Shown here: one piece after another, positions 63,567 through 64,000 of the stretch
How the letters are laid out: each line of letters begins with the position of its first letter
Position numbering within the stretch: the stretch's first letter is position 1
From: Chloroflexota bacterium
GTDB lineage: Bacteria > Chloroflexota > Dormibacteria > Dormibacterales > Dormibacteraceae
DNA length: 64,000 bases
Direction: 5' to 3'
Assembly: GCA_005880795.1 (NCBI GenBank)
Contig: VBGP01000012.1
Coordinates: forward strand, 1 to 64,000
Program-made: the position numbers and the translations under genes
Notes under the pieces: model-generated
Databases searched by the model: none
Seen by the model: the letters and a program-made list of their open reading frames with translations, nothing else
Told to the model about the DNA's origin: nothing

Positions 63567-64000
63567 TCATACGACTGAACGAAAGTATTCAAGGGTCCGG
63601 CCCAGCCCGTCTTCCAGGCTGACCTGCGGCTGCCAGCCGAGGAGATTGCGGGCTCGTGCGATGTCGGGCCGGCGCTGCTTCGGGTCGTCGACCGGGAGGT
63701 CTCGATAGTCGATCGTGCTGGTGGAGCCGGCGAGACGGATGATCGTCTCGGCAAGCTCGAGCACGGTCACCTCATGTGGGTTGCCGAGGTTGATCGGAAG
63801 CTCGTCGCCGCGCTCGAGCGCCGCAAGCACGCCGCCCACCAGGTCGGACACATAGCAAAGGCTCCGCGTCTGCGAGCCGTCACCGTAGACGGTGAGCGGT
63901 TCGCCCCGAATCGCCTGCGCCATGAAGTTGGGCACCGCCCGGCCGTCGGAGACCTGCATGCGCGGGCCGTGCGTGTTGAAGATGCGCACGATGCGCGTGT
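63567..64000 (-). CDS. NAD-dependent epimerase/dehydratase, C-terminal part (gene runs off the window)
   Basis: The last 144 codons or so; the frame is open to the window edge. VRIFNTHGPRMQVSDGRAVPNFMAQAIRGEPLTVYGDGSQTRSLCYVSDLV is the short-chain nucleotide-sugar dehydrogenase C-terminal pattern and is closest in style to UDP-glucuronate decarboxylase; dTDP-glucose 4,6-dehydratase-like proteins are the alternative. The NAD motif and Tyr-x3-Lys are outside the window. Probably makes nucleotide sugars for surface glycans. Confidence 0.8.
   Translation of the reverse strand, partial: TRIVRIFNTHGPRMQVSDGRAVPNFMAQAIRGEPLTVYGDGSQTRSLCYVSDLVGGVLAALERGDELPINLGNPHEVTVLELAETIIRLAGSTSTIDYRDLPVDDPKQRRPDIARARNLLGWQPQVSLEDGLGRTLEYFRSVV

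Noticed and set aside
63392-63754. N-terminal extension of the apt ORF
   Set aside because: It is a translation of element B and the end of the epimerase gene; Apt homology starts at VTSPEDLKKYV.

Overview
This 64 kb window is high-GC bacterial chromosome with dense, mostly core-metabolism genes. There are no rRNAs, CRISPR arrays, transposases or prophage genes. The mix suggests a Terrabacteria-type organism, most likely Chloroflexota or the related candidate phylum Dormibacterota. The clues are lipoproteins with classic lipoboxes, a DnaE2-type polymerase beside a DUF6504-like protein, a PMT-family protein mannosyltransferase, short HisG with HisZ, many GTG/TTG and some apparent CTG starts, and several genes whose -10 box sits only 7-9 nt before the start codon (leaderless style). 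This placement is an inference; no marker gene in the window settles it.

Layout. 0-5 kb: a truncated lipoprotein, then plus-strand DUF6504-like, dnaE2, a methyltransferase and a DUF1003 membrane protein. 5-14 kb (minus): a PLP decarboxylase, two multi-spanning glycosyltransferase-like membrane proteins (one PMT) coupled to a PH-like membrane protein, then glpK, larE and a thiF/moeB-like gene. 14-25 kb: a hypothetical plus-strand gene, a GH15 glucoamylase-like enzyme, tRNA-Ser(GCT), a secreted alpha/beta-hydrolase behind a pair of palindromic operators, clpB, fpg and small membrane or DUF proteins. 25-48 kb: almost all minus strand, with DUF998/DUF2087/DUF4173 genes, FKBP, tRNA-Ser(TGA), serS, lysS, a metallo-beta-lactamase protein coupled to a GAF-HD-GYP protein, coaX, the arginine operon argCJBDRGH, and the histidine operon hisZGDBHFI. 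49-55.6 kb: a complete plus-strand branched-chain amino-acid-type ABC transporter (two binding proteins, LivH, LivM, LivG, LivF). 55.7-64 kb (minus): a membrane protein, cupin, phosphohexomutase and mannose-1-phosphate guanylyltransferase, metK, a patatin-like protein, ahcY, apt, and a truncated nucleotide-sugar epimerase.

How the genes work together. The arg operon covers acetylglutamate kinase through argininosuccinate lyase except argF, carries its own repressor gene argR, and has an 18-bp ArgR-like operator over the argC promoter. The his operon lacks hisA, hisC and hisE. metK, ahcY and apt form a SAM / adenosylhomocysteine / adenine salvage neighbourhood. manC and the phosphohexomutase supply GDP-mannose, which fits the PMT protein elsewhere in the window.

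Most unusual: (1) two divergent copies (about 180 nt) of a rod-like inverted-repeat element whose closing stems differ in sequence but stay self-complementary, and whose variable pairs become G-U on one strand, so a structured RNA is likely; (2) a palindromic repeat inserted in frame inside argC and present twice more between genes; (3) argH, glpK and livH that appear to use non-canonical start codons; (4) two palindromic operators exactly 42 bp apart.
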